In this document: positions 1-8,393 of the stretch, one piece after another
Numbering within the stretch: the stretch's first letter is position 1
Layout: each line of letters begins with the position of its first letter
Origin: an uncultured bacterium
GTDB lineage: Bacteria > Pseudomonadota > Alphaproteobacteria > Rhodospirillales > Rhodospirillaceae
Direction: 5' to 3'
Assembly (NCBI GenBank): GCA_903896775.1
Contig: CAITZE010000071.1
Span: 1-12,422 of the forward strand
Length of the DNA: 12,422 nucleotides
Position numbers and translations under genes: made by a program
The notes under the pieces: generated by a model
Told to the model about the DNA's origin: nothing
The model's database searches: none
What the model saw: only the letters and a program-made list of their open reading frames with translations

Positions 1-378
1 GGCACCGATGCTTTCCAGGCAGGGGCCGATCAACTGACCGTGCAATTCAACGAGCGAATCGATAAAGGCGCCAGCAACGTGCTTGTTATCAGCGGCTTGA
101 AGGTCGCGGATTTCAATAAGATGTTGGCGGGTTCGGCGGTTGCGGTCGGATCCAGCAAAGCCGCGTGGGGTCAAACCGGAGCTAACGCGATTCTTGCTAT
201 CAACGCTTCGGTGCTGCACAAGCTTTCATGCAGACTTCACGCGTCGCGCAAATCGATTCATACTGCGCGCGGTGCACGCCTCACGCGCGTGCAGCCTTCG
301 CTGCTTTACATTGATATTTTTATGGTCCCAAAAATGACGCATCGCGCGCCGTCGAGGCTTTTATGCCGCTTAAATTAA
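1..378 (+). CDS. Partial open frame, possibly eroded flagellin 3' end
   Basis: The frame is open from the window edge and stops at 376-378, inside the next gene. Early residues (TDAFQAGADQLTVQFNE) loosely resemble the middle of flagellins, and flagellin is the usual gene upstream of flbT/flaF in Alphaproteobacteria. However, the conserved flagellin C-terminal helix does not appear in any of the three frames. After about base 210 the frame turns into a Cys/Arg/His-rich tail that looks non-coding. A second frame over roughly 210-280 reads QRFGAAQAFMQTSRVAQ, faintly like the C-terminal D1 region of flagellin, so a frameshift or a join near 200-215 is possible. The assignment rests mainly on context; an unrelated protein is equally allowed. 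Confidence 0.35.
   Translation, partial: GTDAFQAGADQLTVQFNERIDKGASNVLVISGLKVADFNKMLAGSAVAVGSSKAAWGQTGANAILAINASVLHKLSCRLHASRKSIHTARGARLTRVQPSLLYIDIFMVPKMTHRAPSRLLCRLN
354..357 (+). promoter_or_regulatory. Ribosome binding site of flbT
   Basis: GAGG lies 5 bases before the ATG at 363 and supports that start, even though it falls inside the tail of the preceding open frame. Confidence 0.6.
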
Positions 379-761
379 CGCTTAAGCCCAACGAGAAGGT
401 TCTGATCGGCACGTCGGTCATTGCCAACGGGCCCGTTAAAACCGAATTCGTGGTGCTGAATCGCGTGCCCGTTGTGCGGGAAAAGGACATCATCACGGAA
501 GAGAAGGCGGACACGATCGCCAAAAAGCTCTACGTGACGATCCTTAACATGTATATCAATCCTGCGCGGGAAAAGGATTATCATGGAATTTACTTCGTTT
601 TAATGAGACAAATGATCTCTGTACCTATCGATGCACGGGCGGTCGATCTGATGGTGGAAATGTCGCAGCATATTTTGAGCGGCGATCACTACCGGGCCCT
701 CAAGCTGTGTCGGCAATTGATCAAGTTCGAGGCGGAGGCCTTGGCGAATGTCAAAAGATAA
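363..761 (+). CDS. flbT: Flagellar biosynthesis repressor FlbT
   Basis: The 132-residue protein matches the FlbT family across its length: an N-terminal LKLTLKPNEKVLIGTSVIANG segment, then VPVVREKDIITEE, then a helical half with MYINPAREKDYHGIY and HILSGDHYRALKLCRQLI. Length is typical. In Caulobacter FlbT binds the 5' leader of flagellin mRNA and holds back its translation until the hook is complete, opposing FlaF; the same role is inferred here. The ATG at 363 has a GAGG ribosome site 5 bases upstream. The stop overlaps the flaF start by 14 bases, so the two are translationally coupled. It appears intact, unlike its neighbour flaF. Confidence 0.9.
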   Translation: MPLKLTLKPNEKVLIGTSVIANGPVKTEFVVLNRVPVVREKDIITEEKADTIAKKLYVTILNMYINPAREKDYHGIYFVLMRQMISVPIDARAVDLMVEMSQHILSGDHYRALKLCRQLIKFEAEALANVKR

Positions 762-1163
762 AGTTGCAGCCTATGCGCAGCAACAAAAGCGCAGTCTTTC
801 GCCGCGTGAGGTCGAAGCTATGGCTTCACCAAAGCCGCTTTGCTTTTGGAAGAAGCTAAGAGCAAAATTGGCAACATCGAAGAATACTCGAAGGCTCTTC
901 GTTTCAACCATTTGCTTTGGACCATTATCCAAGCCGATTTGACCGAACCCGAAAACCAGCTGCCGAACGAGATCAAGGCGAATGTCATGTCCTTGAGCAT
1001 TTTCGTCGATAAGCAGACAACCAAAGCGATGCGTTCTGCCAGCACGACGGATCTTGATGTTCTGATCAACATCAATCGCAATCTGGCGGCCGGATTGCGT
1101 TCGACCCCGCAAGCTGCTCCGACGGAAACGAACCGGCCTCAAAAGTCATCTGAGTCTGCTTAG
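748..1163 (+). pseudogene. flaF: Flagellar regulator FlaF, frameshifted
   Basis: FlaF is a small helical protein needed for flagellin translation and secretion, acting against FlbT. The first frame from ATG 748 (GGAGG at 734-738) gives MSKDKVAAYAQQQKRSLSPR and continues to EVEAMA, then loses family resemblance. From about base 823 another frame gives FTKAALLLEEAKSKIGNIEE, then ALRFNHLLWTIIQADL and EIKANVMSLSIFVDKQT, the conserved FlaF body, ending at 1161-1163. Adding one base in the ggcttcacc stretch near 820-826 restores a single frame of about 138 residues, a normal FlaF length. As read, translation from 748 would end at 942 with a truncated product. A restart at ATG 840 would give a 107-residue C-terminal piece. 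Mutation or a sequencing indel are both possible. Confidence 0.85.
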
Positions 1164-1169
1164 TGACCT

Positions 1170-4004
1170 ATGGCGCCGCCGTCCGGTGACGCGCCGATGC
1201 CGCCCGGCAACCCTCCAGATAAAGCCCAGGTGCAAGCTAGGTTGATTTCCCCGCTGCTGCAGCGGGGATTGAAGTTCCTTGAGTCTGGTGATGCCGCCGG
1301 CGCGGATTTTTTCCTGACATCCTATCTGGATGGCAACCCCGCCGACGCGGATGGCCATAATATCGCAGGCCTCGCCAAGCACCGCCTCGGCCAGATGGAG
1401 GCAGCGGTAGAGCATTTGCGCGCTGCTGTGACGCTAAACGCGCGCGAGCCGCTTTATGCCGTGAATCTCGCGATGATCCTTGGCGATCTTGGCCGGTTTG
1501 GCGAGGCGCTTGCGACGCTCGATGCACTTTTGAGCGTCGTCCCGGGGCAAGCCGATGCTCTGATCCAGCGGGTCACGATTTTACGACGTATGAATCGTTT
1601 TGAAGAGGCCGTCGCCATGGCGCGCATGGCGGTGGTATTTCATCGCGATATGGCCCGCACGCACCATGTGCTTGGTATGTCACTGATGAAGGTCAATAAA
1701 TTCGCCGATGCCGTGGCTGCGTTTAGCGAGGCATCGCGCCTGGACCCAGCCGCCGTAGATACCTGGATCAACCGCGGGGTGGCACTTAAAGAAACCGGTG
1801 ATTTGACGGGTGCCGAAGCTGACTACAGGCGCGCGCTTGAGCTGGCGCCCAATGATCCCGTCATTCACAACAACCTCGCCAACACACTCAACGCGTCGGG
1901 CCGCACACAGGACGCGATCGCGCTTTATCGCAGCGCCGTGGCGCTGGACCCTGGTTACGTCGATGCCAAAGCCAACCTTGGGCTGGCCTTGCGTGATGCG
2001 GGCGAGAGCGCAGCGGCCTTAGAGCTCTTTGAAAAAGCCGTGTCTGAGCATCCGGCCAATGCTGTGTTGCTCAACGCTTATGGCAATACCTTGCGCCAGG
2101 ACGGGCGTGTCGACGACGCCATTGGCGTGCTTCAGCGTGCGGGCGAGTTAGCGCCTACTTATGCCGAGGCGCAAAACAATCTGGGCCTCGCTTATGCCGT
2201 CAAAAACCGCCTAGAGCTGGCGGCAGAGCATATGAAGCGTGCGGTGGAGTTGCGCCCGGACATGGCCGTGATTAGCAATAATTACGGCGTAGTGCTTTTA
2301 CGCCTGTTCCGGTTTGCCGACGCCGCTGTGGCGCTCGCCAATGCTGCTATCCATCAGGCAAATTATGACGAAGCCCTGATCAATCTCGGTGTTGCTCAAC
2401 ACATGCAGGGAAATAGCGAAGAAGCTATCAAAGCGTTCAGCCAGGTTCTCGAGCGCAACCCAGACAACGGTTTTGCTCACTACAGCCTGGGTGTGGCTTA
2501 TCTCGAAGATCAACGACTCTCCGAAGCTGAAGTGGAGCTCCGCCAGGCGTTGGCTTTGGATCCCAAAAATCCTATGGCTTTAAATACGCTCGGCGTGCTT
2601 TTGCTAGATCAGCATTGCGTGACCGAGGCGCGCGCATCCATGCGCGAAGCCGCGCGCGCCAACACACTTTCAGCGCCGATTTTCCAAAGCAACTACGCTT
2701 TCGCTAGTCTGTATGAACCCGATATCTCGAACGCCGAAATATTGGAAATCCATAAGGATTTCGGGCGAAAATTTGCCTCAAGCGAACCTAACTCGGCCAA
2801 ACCACATACCAACACACGCGATCCCGAACGGAAACTAAAGATCGGGTACCTATCGCCGGATTTCCGCTCTCATTCGGTCGCGTTCTTTTTCGAGGCGTTG
2901 TTAGAAAAACACGATCGCAACCGTTTCGAGATTACGCTGTATTCCGAGACGTCCCGCACAGACGTTGTCACGGATGCGATGCGAGCGGGTGCCGACCATT
3001 GGGTCGACACAGGGGGCCTGACAGATGATGTGCTTGTAAAACGTATTGCAGCCGACGGCATAGATATTCTCATCAATCTTGGTGGCCATACCTCCGGCAA
3101 TCGCCTGCCGGTGTGCGCCATGAAGCCCGCTCCCGTGCAGATCGAATACCTCGGATATCCAGATACCAGCGGCGTCCCGGCAATGGACTACCGCATCACA
3201 GATGATCGCGCTGATCCCGAGGGCGAGGCCGAGAAATGGAACACGGAAAAGCTGATCCGGCTGCCCGATTGCTTTCACTGTTACCGGTCTGGAGGCAAGC
3301 CGCCCGAGCCGGCGCTCGCGCCGCACTTGACCAAAGGCTATGTCACTTTCGCGTCTTTCAACGTCCTGCCTAAAGTGACCGGCCCGGCAATTGCCGTCTG
3401 GTCCACGATCCTGAAAGCTATACCGACCGCACGCTTTTATATGAAGTGTAAACAATTGCGCGATCCTCGGGTGCAAGAGCGCATTCGAGGGGAATTTGCC
3501 AGCAACGGCATTGACCCCGCGCGGATCGAGATGGCCGCCTTTGTGCCTTCTGTGCGCGAGCATCTCGCCCGTTACGGCCAAGTCGACCTTGCCCTCGATA
3601 CGTTCCCCTACAACGGTACGACGACGACCTGTGAGTCCATATATATGGGAGTGCCGGTGCTGACTATTCGCGGCGTCAACCACCGCGGCCGGGTGGGACT
3701 CAGCCTACTCACGGCTTTAGGGCTGGAAAAGGAATTCGTTGCGGACAACGTGGACGACTATATCGCGCGCGCGATTGCCTGGGGCCGTGATCCACGGTGG
3801 CTTGCGGAACTGCGCGGCGAGTTGCGTCCACGCTTAGAAAAATCGCCCCTGCGCGATGAAGTCAAATTCACACGTACCCTTGAGGCGGCGTATCGCGAAG
3901 CTTGGAAGACATGGTGCGCCGGCCCGCCTACATTCATGTTTAAGTCCCCACCCGAACTACGCCCTGAGGATTCCATTCAGGGCGTGTTGGTGAAGTCCTT
4001 GTAA
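1170..4004 (+). CDS. TPR-repeat GT41 (OGT/SPINDLY-like) glycosyltransferase, long paralogue
   Basis: This 944-residue protein has two parts. Residues from about 15 to 510 are around a dozen tandem 34-residue TPR units, many with the NNLG/NNLA core, which would bind the protein substrate. From about residue 553 onward is a GT41 catalytic domain: IGYLSPDFRSHS (558-569), with His568 aligning with human OGT His498, then DILINLGGHTSGNR, LGYPDTSG, FNVLPK with Lys735 (like OGT Lys842), and DTFPYNGTTTTCE with Asp810 (like OGT Asp925). All expected catalytic positions are present, so it should be an active cytoplasmic O-glycosyltransferase; the donor sugar cannot be read. It starts 6 bases after flaF and runs into a second paralogue. 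The position suggests flagellin glycosylation, like Caulobacter FlmG. No strong ribosome site precedes ATG 1170; coupling to flaF or a start at ATG 1197 is possible. Confidence 0.88.
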   Translation: MAPPSGDAPMPPGNPPDKAQVQARLISPLLQRGLKFLESGDAAGADFFLTSYLDGNPADADGHNIAGLAKHRLGQMEAAVEHLRAAVTLNAREPLYAVNLAMILGDLGRFGEALATLDALLSVVPGQADALIQRVTILRRMNRFEEAVAMARMAVVFHRDMARTHHVLGMSLMKVNKFADAVAAFSEASRLDPAAVDTWINRGVALKETGDLTGAEADYRRALELAPNDPVIHNNLANTLNASGRTQDAIALYRSAVALDPGYVDAKANLGLALRDAGESAAALELFEKAVSEHPANAVLLNAYGNTLRQDGRVDDAIGVLQRAGELAPTYAEAQNNLGLAYAVKNRLELAAEHMKRAVELRPDMAVISNNYGVVLLRLFRFADAAVALANAAIHQANYDEALINLGVAQHMQGNSEEAIKAFSQVLERNPDNGFAHYSLGVAYLEDQRLSEAEVELRQALALDPKNPMALNTLGVLLLDQHCVTEARASMREAARANTLSAPIFQSNYAFASLYEPDISNAEILEIHKDFGRKFASSEPNSAKPHTNTRDPERKLKIGYLSPDFRSHSVAFFFEALLEKHDRNRFEITLYSETSRTDVVTDAMRAGADHWVDTGGLTDDVLVKRIAADGIDILINLGGHTSGNRLPVCAMKPAPVQIEYLGYPDTSGVPAMDYRITDDRADPEGEAEKWNTEKLIRLPDCFHCYRSGGKPPEPALAPHLTKGYVTFASFNVLPKVTGPAIAVWSTILKAIPTARFYMKCKQLRDPRVQERIRGEFASNGIDPARIEMAAFVPSVREHLARYGQVDLALDTFPYNGTTTTCESIYMGVPVLTIRGVNHRGRVGLSLLTALGLEKEFVADNVDDYIARAIAWGRDPRWLAELRGELRPRLEKSPLRDEVKFTRTLEAAYREAWKTWCAGPPTFMFKSPPELRPEDSIQGVLVKSL

Positions 4005-4008
4005 GGAA
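4003..4008 (+). promoter_or_regulatory. Ribosome binding site fixing a TTG start
   Basis: AAGGAA overlaps the upstream stop codon and sits 5 bases before TTG 4014. This decides the unusual TTG start of the second glycosyltransferase. Confidence 0.6.
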
Positions 4009-4013
4009 TATTT

Positions 4014-5870
4014 TTGGATACCCGGATCGCCCTCGCCCTCAAATATTACGACGCTAAGCTTCCCGAAGAAGCATGGGCCCTCGTGCGCGAAATGCTGGTC
4101 GAACTAGAGCCTGCGTTGGATGTGCTTGGTCTTGGTGCCGCTCTTCGTCTCGACGCCCGCGCTTTCGATGAAGCCGTAGCGTTTGCCGATCTCATTCTCG
4201 CGCGCGAACCCGCCAATACAGCGGCCAGCCTAATCAAAACCCAGGCATTATTGCTGAGCGGCCGGACTGCAGAAGGCGAGGCTGCTTATGGCGCGGCGTT
4301 AAGCCTTAAAGATCAACACCCCGGGGGTTGGAACAACCTCGGTAACGTATTGGACGATATCGGTCGCCCCGACGAGGCCCGTGCGGCGTTTGCTCGCGCG
4401 ATTGCCGAAGCCCCCGCTTTCTCCATGGCGCACAACAATCTCGGATCCACACTGGCGGGGCAGGGTCAGTTCGCTGCTGCTGCTGCTGCTGCACACCGTC
4501 AGGCGCTGGCATGCGATGGGCAAAACCTTGCTGCGCTGAACAATTTAGGTGTGGCTCTACTAGAGCAGGGGTTGGCTGGCGAAGCAGTAACAGCGTTTGA
4601 GGGTGTTCTAGCTGCCGACCCAGGCAATCGTGATGCCGCCGACAACCGACTTTATGCCGAGATTTATACCGAAGACGATCCGCGCGTGGTTCATGCCGCC
4701 CATGCTGCTTGGGGGAAATCACATCCCGTTGCTCCGATCCGTAAACCCATTGACCCAAAATCGGAGCGGCGCTTACGCATTGGCTACATCTCGCCAGATT
4801 TTCGGCGTCATTCGGTAAGCTTTTTTCTCGAACCGCTTCTGGAGGCCCATAACCCAGCCACCGTGGAGGTGTTTTGTTACGCCGACGTTGCTCAACCCGA
4901 CGCCGTGACAGCAAAGCTTAAACGCCATGCCCATCAATGGCATGACGTGCAGGGACGCAGCGACGACGATGTTTTCAAGCTTATTGTCGCCGATCAGATC
5001 GACATCTTGGTAGATCTCGCCGGTCATACCAAAGGCAACCGGTTAGCGGTCTTTGCGCGCCGTGCTGCTCCGGTGCAAGTCACAGCCCTGGGCTATCCGG
5101 CAACGACGGGCCTTCCCGCGATCGATTATCGTCTTTGTGATGAAATTACCGACCCTACACCGCAAGCGAATGCTTATGCTGTCGAAGCTTTGGTGCGTCT
5201 TCCGAACTTGCATTGTTATGCGCCGCCTGCGGATGCGCCCCCTGTCGGTGCGCTACCGGCCCTCGCCGCCGGTCATGTAACATTCGGTGCATTCAATAAG
5301 CTCGCCAAGATCTCACCACAAACGGCGGCGTTGTGGGCAGACATGCTCAAAAGGAATCCTAACGCGCGGCTGATTGTTAAAACCAAACCGCTGGCTGAAG
5401 TCGAGACTCGCACACGCCTCGAACAAACCTTCGCCAGTCACGGTATCAACGCTGATCGCCTCGATTTGCGGGGTTGGAGCGCCGAAGACCGCGCACACCT
5501 TGATCTCTACAACAGTATTGATATTGCACTCGACACGACGCCCTATAACGGCACCACGACGACCTGCGAGGCGCTGTGGATGGGTGTGCCGGTGCTCACG
5601 ATGTCCGGGCACGGCCATGCCGGCCGGGTCGGGGCGAGCTTGTTGTCACAAGTTGGATTGGCGGATTGGATTGCCGAAGATCACGCTGGATTTGTCGCTC
5701 TTGCGAAACGCTTTGCCGCTGACAGGCCAGCTTTGGCAGCTTTGCGGGAAGGGCTGCGGTCTGCCGTGAAGGCTTCGCCGCTGTGCGATGGCAAGGCCTA
5801 TGCACACGCGGTTGAGGCGGCCTACCGCGCGATGTGGCGCAAGGCCTGCGAAACCTCAGCCAGCCAGTGA
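4014..5870 (+). CDS. TPR-repeat GT41 (OGT/SPINDLY-like) glycosyltransferase, short paralogue
   Basis: This 618-residue paralogue of the preceding enzyme has a shorter TPR region (about residues 30-205, roughly five units) and a complete GT41 domain from about residue 252. Seen motifs are IGYISPDFRRHS (256-267, His266), DILVDLAGHTKGNR, LGYPATTG, FNKLAK with Lys432, and DTTPYNGTTTTCE with Asp507, followed by ALWMGVPVLTMSG. It should be a second active cytoplasmic O-glycosyltransferase, with a different or narrower substrate range because of the shorter TPR arm. It begins 9 bases after the first gene, in the same operon. One TPR unit holds a (GCT)6 tract coding for a run of alanines and is 35 instead of 34 residues long. 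Its stop lies one base from the end of the convergent flgL remnant. Confidence 0.88.
   Translation: MDTRIALALKYYDAKLPEEAWALVREMLVELEPALDVLGLGAALRLDARAFDEAVAFADLILAREPANTAASLIKTQALLLSGRTAEGEAAYGAALSLKDQHPGGWNNLGNVLDDIGRPDEARAAFARAIAEAPAFSMAHNNLGSTLAGQGQFAAAAAAAHRQALACDGQNLAALNNLGVALLEQGLAGEAVTAFEGVLAADPGNRDAADNRLYAEIYTEDDPRVVHAAHAAWGKSHPVAPIRKPIDPKSERRLRIGYISPDFRRHSVSFFLEPLLEAHNPATVEVFCYADVAQPDAVTAKLKRHAHQWHDVQGRSDDDVFKLIVADQIDILVDLAGHTKGNRLAVFARRAAPVQVTALGYPATTGLPAIDYRLCDEITDPTPQANAYAVEALVRLPNLHCYAPPADAPPVGALPALAAGHVTFGAFNKLAKISPQTAALWADMLKRNPNARLIVKTKPLAEVETRTRLEQTFASHGINADRLDLRGWSAEDRAHLDLYNSIDIALDTTPYNGTTTTCEALWMGVPVLTMSGHGHAGRVGASLLSQVGLADWIAEDHAGFVALAKRFAADRPALAALREGLRSAVKASPLCDGKAYAHAVEAAYRAMWRKACETSASQ
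4473..4490 (+). repeat. GCT trinucleotide repeat inside a TPR unit
   Basis: Six perfect GCT copies followed by GCA encode seven alanines. The tract sits in a TPR helix, and the unit that contains it is one residue longer than its 34-residue neighbours on both sides. Confidence 0.9.
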
Positions 5871-5871
5871 A

Positions 5872-6704
5872 TTAGAGATAGTTCAACAGACTCAGCTGCG
5901 TGATCTTTGCGAGCGACGCATAGGACACCGACAAAGTTTGAGAGTCGGTCTGCAGACGCACTGCAGCTTCCGTCGTGTCAGCCTTTTCGATATCGTTCTG
6001 ACGGCCTTCAAGGAAGGCCATGAACTGGGTCTGCGTATCCTTCGCGTCCGTGAGCGCCTTTGTATTGTTGGCAATACGATCCTGCACACCTTGCAGATCG
6101 CTGGGCTCTTCGGTCGGATTCAGCGACGAATGTTGGATGCCGTCATTGAGTACGTTCATGGCTTGCGTAACGCGTTCCGGATGGTCGAGCAAGTCACCCT
6201 GAGAAAGGATACCCAGCGCGCGCACGACCTTTTCGAAGGCCGGATCCATACCCGTCACATCCAAATTGATGGACTGGGTGTCGCTGATGCGCGCTGTCGT
6301 GGTCAAGTTGGTGCCAGTCAAGAACGCATTGGAGTTCAGGCTGACGGTTTCCGGTGAGCTTGTGAAGGGTATTTTGCTTTGCGTGAAAATGACGTCGCCG
6401 CTAACAACAGCACCCGAATTGGGGTCGAGACCCGCTGCTACCAACTGCGCATTGGTCGGCCATTTGACGGTGTAAGCACCGTTGTTGCCGGCCGTAGAAC
6501 CCGTCAAAGCGAGCGAGGTGCCGTCCGGCACTGCCAGCTTGATCTGCACGTTGTTGGCAGCGGCTTCGGTGCCAGCATTAATCGGCTGGTCCAGCGTGAT
6601 GCTATTGCCATCCGGTGATACCGCCGTAACAGTGTAGACGCCGTTATTGGAATTGGTGGTGTTGCCGATCAGAAGAGTCTGGCCGACTTGCAGGCTTTTA
6701 TCCC
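5872..6704 (-). pseudogene. flgL: Flagellar hook-filament junction protein FlgL, 5'-truncated
   Basis: Read leftward from about 6704, the frame gives about 275 residues: a beta-rich part with two related NNGVYTV / NNGAYTV segments, then helices, ending in RLQTDSQTLSVSYASLAKIT and QLSLLNYL. That ending is the typical C-terminal D0 helix of FlgL. The conserved FlgL N-terminus is absent. Upstream of 6705 the same frame only crosses the flgJ-like gene out of phase and makes Arg/Gly-rich nonsense. There is no credible start; the first in-frame ATG falls deep in the protein (MDPAFEKVV). A complete FlgL needs both terminal helices to pack together, so this remnant should not work. The gene flgK, normally between flgJ and flgL, is also missing, which suggests a deletion or a misjoin at about 6705. 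Confidence 0.8.
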
Positions 6705-7193
6705 TTATTGACGCTGGACCGGCAGGCGTGAGCCGGCGACCATCGCGATCGCGGCATCCTGCTGAGTCATGGCGTCGTCGCTGGCCGCGGCGTCGGACTG
6801 CGCGGACGCTGAACCGGCCACGATCTGACCGGCTGCGGCTTGCGCAGCCGCAGTACGCTGTTCCTGCATCTTCAGCATGCCCTTCATCACCTGGTCGGTG
6901 ATGCCCAGCTTGCCGGACTTGGCGATCTGGTTGCCGTATTCCTGGTTCAGCTGCGTCTTCCACATGTCTTCGCCGTGGCCACCGCCGAAGATCTCGTCGG
7001 TTTCCACGCCTTCAGTCATGCTGTTCATCATCTGGCCGACGAAGAAGGATTCGAACTTCTGCGCCGCGTCGTGAGTCTGTTTCATGTTGGCTGCCTTGGC
7101 GCCCAGGCTCTTCATGGCGCCAGTCTGCGCCGCGGCCTGCTTTTGCAGTCCGACGACGTAAGAGTCCTGGCCGATGAGTGAGCTAGCGTCCAT
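6705..7193 (-). CDS. flgJ: Rod-binding protein, FlgJ N-terminal type
   Basis: The 162-residue protein carries the FlgJ rod-binding domain at about residues 40-110: AAQKFESFFVGQMMNSMTEG, then IFGGGHGEDMWKTQLNQEYG and KLGITDQVMKGML. There is no C-terminal muramidase domain, as is usual in Alphaproteobacteria, where a separate enzyme opens the cell wall. It would act in the periplasm as a cap or scaffold for rod assembly. The tail after residue 120 is rich in Ala and Gln and probably disordered. The start at 7193 has an AGGAAA-type ribosome site shortly upstream. It lies 30 bases after flgI and is presumably cotranscribed with it. Its stop coincides with the point where the flgL remnant begins. 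Confidence 0.85.
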   Translation of the reverse strand: MDASSLIGQDSYVVGLQKQAAAQTGAMKSLGAKAANMKQTHDAAQKFESFFVGQMMNSMTEGVETDEIFGGGHGEDMWKTQLNQEYGNQIAKSGKLGITDQVMKGMLKMQEQRTAAAQAAAGQIVAGSASAQSDAAASDDAMTQQDAAIAMVAGSRLPVQRQ

Positions 7194-7223
7194 TGCTGGG
7201 TTTTCCTGAACCGTGCCTACCGA

Positions 7224-8393
7224 TTACATCACTTGAATTTCAGCTTGCAGCGCGCCTGCGGCTTTAATCGCCTGCAGGATCGAGATCATGTCGCGTGGAC
7301 CGATCCCCAACGCATTCAAGCCATTGACCAGTTCTTGCAAACTGACGCCGCTGCTCACGACAGCCAATTTCTTGCCGGATTGATCGTCGACCTGAATATC
7401 CGTGCGCGGCACAACTGTTGTTGTTCCGCCTTCCGAGAATGGTGACGGTTGTGAGACCTGTGGCGTCTCCGTGACTTTGATGGTGAGAGTGCCTTGCGCG
7501 ATAGCGACCGTGGATATTCGCACGTCGTCACCGATGACAATAACGCCCGTGGTCTCGTCGATCACCACGCGGGCCATTTCATCGGGCTCTACACGCAGCT
7601 GTTCGATGTCGGTCATCAGATCGACGACCGTGCCTTTGTAGCCTTGCGGAATTTGCACCAGCACAGTGCCGGGGTCAGTGGCGACTGCAGCCATGGTGCC
7701 GAGGAAGGAATCGACGGCGTCGGCAATGCGGCGCGCGGTGGTGAAGTCGGGGTTCCGCAAAGCGACTTTCACGGAAGTCTTCTGCGGCAATTCGTAATCG
7801 ATTTCGCGTTCGACGATGGCGCCGTTAGGAATGCGGCCCGCTGTCGGCACGCCGCGCGTCACAGTGGCGCCGGCGCCTTGCGCCGTGAAGCCGCCGATCT
7901 GCACCTGACCTTGAGCAACGGCATAGACTTCGCCGTTGGCACCCATCAGCGGCGTCACCGCAAGGCTGCCGCCTTGCAGGCTGAGCGCGTTGCCAAGCGA
8001 GCTGACGTTGATGTCGATGCGCGCGCCGTTGCGCGAGAAGGCCGGCAGAACGGCCGTCACAACCACGGCGGCGACGTTGGTGGTTTGCAGCACGTCGTCG
8101 CGGGTGTTGATACCCATGCGTTCCAACATGCCGAGCAAGCTTTCTTTCGTGGCCCCGATCTTCTTCAAATCGTCGCCGGTGTTGTTGAGACCGACCACCA
8201 GGCCGTAACCCACCAGCATGTTGTCGCGCACACCTTCGAAACCGGCGACGTCTTTGACGCGGCTGGTGGCGTGAGCGGTGCCCGCCGTCATCAGCAGCGC
8301 CAGCATCAGCACGTGGATCGCGATGAACCAAATGCGATCAACCAGCGACGTGAACGTCGGCATGTATGGGACGGGGCGGGTCGTTGCAGTCAT
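7224..8393 (-). CDS. flgI: Flagellar P-ring protein FlgI
   Basis: The 389-residue protein is FlgI throughout: SRVKDVAGFEGVRDNMLVGY, LVVGLNNTGDD, LERMGINTR, AAVVVTAVLPAF, GGSLAVTPLMGANGEVYAVA, and a C-terminal GVSLQELVNGLNALGIGPRD followed by IAILQ-type residues (here MISILQAIKAAGALQAEIQV). FlgI polymerises into the periplasmic P-ring around the rod. An N-terminal hydrophobic stretch (about residues 22-38) ending in AHA, near residue 42, is a Sec signal peptide. I chose ATG 8393 because GAAGAGG lies 5 bases upstream. The frame is open to an ATG at 8456, but that codon is practically at the start point predicted from the sigma-54 promoter. It heads the minus-strand operon flgI-flgJ-(flgL remnant). 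Confidence 0.93.
   Translation of the reverse strand: MTATTRPVPYMPTFTSLVDRIWFIAIHVLMLALLMTAGTAHATSRVKDVAGFEGVRDNMLVGYGLVVGLNNTGDDLKKIGATKESLLGMLERMGINTRDDVLQTTNVAAVVVTAVLPAFSRNGARIDINVSSLGNALSLQGGSLAVTPLMGANGEVYAVAQGQVQIGGFTAQGAGATVTRGVPTAGRIPNGAIVEREIDYELPQKTSVKVALRNPDFTTARRIADAVDSFLGTMAAVATDPGTVLVQIPQGYKGTVVDLMTDIEQLRVEPDEMARVVIDETTGVIVIGDDVRISTVAIAQGTLTIKVTETPQVSQPSPFSEGGTTTVVPRTDIQVDDQSGKKLAVVSSGVSLQELVNGLNALGIGPRDMISILQAIKAAGALQAEIQVM

Noticed and set aside
270..292. GCACGC/GCGTGC hairpin as a terminator of the upstream gene
   Set aside because: The stem is only 6 bp and no T run follows it.
815..830. Programmed frameshift in flaF
   Set aside because: There is no slippery heptamer or following RNA structure, and FlaF is normally a single frame, so a plain indel is the simpler reading.
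2901..3683. 260-codon minus-strand frame inside the long glycosyltransferase
   Set aside because: It is antisense to conserved GT41 catalytic motifs and has no ribosome site or recognisable domain.
6705..6963. N-terminal 85 or so residues of the long minus-strand frame that includes the flgL remnant
   Set aside because: They overlap the flgJ-like gene out of phase and have a shadow composition rich in Arg, Gly and Ala; the real flgL coding begins only at about 6704.
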